Below are positions 62,064 to 64,000 of a DNA stretch of 64,000 nucleotides, one piece after another. The DNA comes from Mangrovimonas futianensis (GTDB lineage: Bacteria > Bacteroidota > Bacteroidia > Flavobacteriales > Flavobacteriaceae). The notes beneath the pieces were generated by a model. That model saw only the letters and a list, made by a program, of their open reading frames with translations, searched no databases and was not told the origin of the DNA. The position numbers and the translations under genes were made by a program. The stretch's first letter is position 1, and each line of letters begins with the position of its first letter. The stretch spans positions 62,001 to 126,000 of the forward strand of contig NZ_JAJJNF010000002.1 in the NCBI RefSeq assembly GCF_021245805.1. Reading direction: 5' to 3'.

Positions 62064-63407
62064 TTAAACAATCCCTTGTGCTAACATAGCATCTGCTACC
62101 TTAACGAATCCAGCAATGTTTGCTCCTTTAACATAGTTAATATATCCATCATCTTCTTTACCATATTCGATACAAGACTTATGAATATCTTCCATGATTT
62201 CCTTTAATTTTTTATCAACTTCTTCTCTTGTCCAGTTATAACGTAATGAGTTTTGAGTCATCTCTAGACCAGAAGTAGCTACACCACCAGCATTTGATGC
62301 TTTTCCTGGAGCAAATAAAATTTTTGCCTTGTGGAAAACTTCAATCGCTTGTTTTGTTGATGGCATGTTTGCTCCTTCACTAACACAGAAACAACCATTA
62401 TCTACTAAAGCCTTGGCGTCATCTCCATGCAGTTCATTTTGGGTAGCACATGGCAATGCTATGTCACAAGCCACTTTCCAAGGAGTTTCTCCTCTGAAAA
62501 ACTTGGCATTTGGATAAGCATCAACATATTCATTAATACGACCTCGTTTAACGTTTTTCAAGTCCATAATGAACTTTAATTTTTCCGCATCAATACCCTC
62601 TTCGTCAAGGATATATCCAGAAGAATCAGACATGGTCAATACTTTCCCTCCTAATTGAAGAACCTTTTCAGCAGCAAATTGCGCCACATTTCCAGAACCT
62701 GATATAACCACCTTCTTACCTTCTACCTTATCTCCTTTTGTTTTAAGCATACTTTCTGCAAAGTATACCGTTCCATAACCTGTAGCTTCAGGTCTAATCA
62801 AAGATCCTCCCCAAGAAAGTCCTTTACCAGTTAAAACACCCGTAAATTCATTTCTCAATTTCTTATACATTCCGAATAAAAATCCAATTTCTCTCGATCC
62901 AACACCAATATCACCAGCAGGCACATCTGTACTTGCTCCAATGTGTCTAAACAACTCCGACATGAAAGCATGACAGAATCTCATGATTTCATTATCACTC
63001 TTTCCTTTAGGATCAAAATCACTTCCTCCTTTTCCACCTCCCATAGGCAGTGTAGTCAAACTGTTTTTGAATACTTGTTCAAAAGCCAAGAATTTCAAAA
63101 TACTAAGGTTTACTGAAGGATGGAATCGCAATCCTCCTTTATATGGCCCAATGGCAGAGTTCATTTGAACTCGATATCCTCTATTTACTTGGATTTCTCC
63201 CTTATCATCTACCCAACAAACTCTAAAAGAAATGACTCTTTCAGGTTCCACCATTCTAAGTAAAATGTTTTTGCCATAATAAATATCGTGTTCAACAATG
63301 TAAGGAATAACCGTCTCGGCTACTTCCTCTACAGCTTGTAAGAATTCTGGCTCGTGAGAGTCTCTTTGCTTAACAAGGTCTAAAAAAGCTTCAATTTTGT
63401 TGTCCAT
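62064..63407 (-). CDS. gdhA: NADP-specific glutamate dehydrogenase
   Basis: Assimilates ammonium into 2-oxoglutarate to make glutamate. From ATG 63407 (MDNKIEAFL) the protein has 447 residues, the same length as E. coli GdhA; the frame to 63422 adds five residues. Catalytic region: MGGGKGGSDFDPKGKSDNE (about 120-138, Lys-containing glycine-rich loop), PAGDIGVGSREIGF, and nucleotide-binding VVISGSGNVAQFAAEK. SNAGGVATSGLEMTQNS is the C-terminal signature. It has its own promoter element and terminator, so it is likely monocistronic. Confidence 0.97.
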   Translation of the reverse strand: MDNKIEAFLDLVKQRDSHEPEFLQAVEEVAETVIPYIVEHDIYYGKNILLRMVEPERVISFRVCWVDDKGEIQVNRGYRVQMNSAIGPYKGGLRFHPSVNLSILKFLAFEQVFKNSLTTLPMGGGKGGSDFDPKGKSDNEIMRFCHAFMSELFRHIGASTDVPAGDIGVGSREIGFLFGMYKKLRNEFTGVLTGKGLSWGGSLIRPEATGYGTVYFAESMLKTKGDKVEGKKVVISGSGNVAQFAAEKVLQLGGKVLTMSDSSGYILDEEGIDAEKLKFIMDLKNVKRGRINEYVDAYPNAKFFRGETPWKVACDIALPCATQNELHGDDAKALVDNGCFCVSEGANMPSTKQAIEVFHKAKILFAPGKASNAGGVATSGLEMTQNSLRYNWTREEVDKKLKEIMEDIHKSCIEYGKEDDGYINYVKGANIAGFVKVADAMLAQGIV

Positions 63408-63444
63408 TTTTGAAGATATCAAATAATATTAAGTTTAACGGGTG

Positions 63445-63452
63445 CAAATATA
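63445..63452 (-). promoter_or_regulatory. gdhA: Bacteroidota -7 promoter element of gdhA
   Basis: TATATTTG on the minus strand, 37 bases upstream of the gdhA start codon. No TTG at the 19-base position. Confidence 0.5.
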
Positions 63453-63554
63453 CGTTATCTTAAATTTAAACGGTGATTTTTTTAAATTTTCACAATTTTT
63501 TAATGCAAATTTAAGGCATCTGTTATCTATATGGTTTTCAGTAAGTTTTTTAAT

Positions 63555-63584
63555 TTGGTGGATACCAAGCATTTCATATATTTG
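63555..63584 (+). promoter_or_regulatory. full consensus promoter of the last gene
   Basis: TTG at 63555-63557, 19 bases, then TATATTTG at 63577-63584. The start codon is at 63618. With 53767-53796 this is one of two perfect TTG-N19-TAnnTTTG promoters in the window. Confidence 0.8.
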
Positions 63585-63617
63585 TGAATCACTTATACTA
63601 CTGACTTAACGCGAACT

Positions 63618-64000
63618 ATGTCCTATAAGAGATTACCATTAGCCCTACTTTTCCTACTTTTCAGTGTTCAGGTTAGCTTTTCCCAGTTAGGCTTTTCGCA
63701 TGAAATTGGAGCCATTATAGGTCCTGTTCAGTTCCGTTCAGATTACGGAATTAGAAATAACGAAGAAACCAACTTTGGAAATACGGGAATAGGAATTGGT
63801 ATCATTCACTACATCAACTTTTCCTATAGTGCAGAGTGTAATTGTTATTCTACAGATACTTATTTCAATGATCATTTTAAGTTAAGAAGTGAAATTTCCT
63901 GGAATTACACACCCTTGGATCATTTTGGTACTTATGCCAATGCGCCGAGGTTAAAACCACATAAAGGTGAGGCTCAAAATTTTGATATCGGGATGCAATT
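63618..64000 (+). CDS. THC0290_0291-like protein (3' end beyond the window)
   Basis: Partial: 127 codons are visible and the frame stays open to the window edge. It begins with a signal peptide (MSYKRLPLALLFLLFSVQ then VSFSQ), followed by LGFSHEIGAIIGPVQFRSDYG, which I recognise as the opening of the flavobacterial THC0290_0291 family of uncharacterised secreted or outer-membrane proteins. Later visible parts are GIGIIHYINFSYSAECNCYS and FKLRSEISWNYTPLDHFG. Transcribed away from gdhA from a full consensus promoter. Function unknown; strands suggest a beta-barrel. Confidence 0.78.
   Translation, partial: MSYKRLPLALLFLLFSVQVSFSQLGFSHEIGAIIGPVQFRSDYGIRNNEETNFGNTGIGIGIIHYINFSYSAECNCYSTDTYFNDHFKLRSEISWNYTPLDHFGTYANAPRLKPHKGEAQNFDIGMQ

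Noticed and set aside
1..64000. Mobile elements, prophage, toxin-antitoxin or defence genes
   Set aside because: No transposase, integrase, restriction or toxin-like protein was found among the genes; all large frames match core or surface functions.

Overview
The window is a low-GC, gene-dense stretch of a Bacteroidota chromosome, almost certainly from a marine-type member of the Flavobacteriaceae. The evidence is: several promoters with the Bacteroidota -7 element TAnnTTTG, two of them with a TTG exactly 19 bases upstream; few recognisable Shine-Dalgarno sites; three TonB-dependent receptors; type IX secretion components and cargo (PorZ and a 1680-residue adhesin-like protein with a C-terminal sorting domain); a DUF4270 lipoprotein; a THC0290_0291-type gene; and an atpD-atpC pair separate from the rest of the ATP synthase genes. 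I saw no rRNA, tRNA, CRISPR array, prophage, transposase or insertion sequence. It reads as core genome, with uptake and surface-protein genes set between housekeeping operons.

Layout. 1-9.4 kb (minus strand): a truncated TonB receptor, then two aromatic amino acid catabolism units, hmgA-hppD (homogentisate and hydroxyphenylpyruvate dioxygenases) and DUF3108-TDO-M23 peptidase-pgi. 9.5-13.6 kb (minus): uvrC followed by a patatin/Omp85 phospholipase. 13.7-16.5 kb (plus): a tightly overlapping operon of retropepsin-like protease, RimK ATP-grasp ligase, M14/AstE-like hydrolase and 5-formyl-THF cyclo-ligase. 16.5-16.8 kb: a gene-free region rich in inverted repeats. 16.8-21.9 kb (minus): ileS, a DksA-like protein, an adhesin-like protein and lspA. 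22-32.5 kb: an Npt-type transporter fused to HEAT repeats, a serine hydrolase, radA, two tandem alpha/beta-hydrolase-fold proteins, a flippase-like membrane protein and panD-panC. 32.6-37 kb (plus): a half-length glycogen-synthase-like protein, DUF4270 and glmS. 37-41.6 kb: a TonB receptor with an SGNH lipoprotein. 41.8-44.3 kb: atpD, atpC and a small membrane protein. 44.3-49.5 kb: a sodium symporter, a MocR-type regulator and a divergent TonB receptor. 49.7-53.7 kb: NfeD with flotillin, a JmjC/cupin protein, a small outer-membrane barrel and recX. 53.8-62 kb: the giant secreted protein, recO and porZ. 62-64 kb: gdhA and a truncated gene.

The points most worth a second look are several proteins that keep a family fold but have lost the defining catalytic residue (MocR regulator Lys to Gln; two hydrolases with Ser to Asn and Ser to Asp; the glycogen-synthase-like half protein; M23 zinc-ligand His to Cys). 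Among non-coding signals the strongest are an identical 12-bp palindrome about 80 bp upstream of two TonB receptor genes, two back-to-back heptanucleotide arrays between atpD and atpC, and LuxR-site-like inverted repeats in the 16.5-16.8 kb spacer. No single new multi-gene defence or mobile system is evident.
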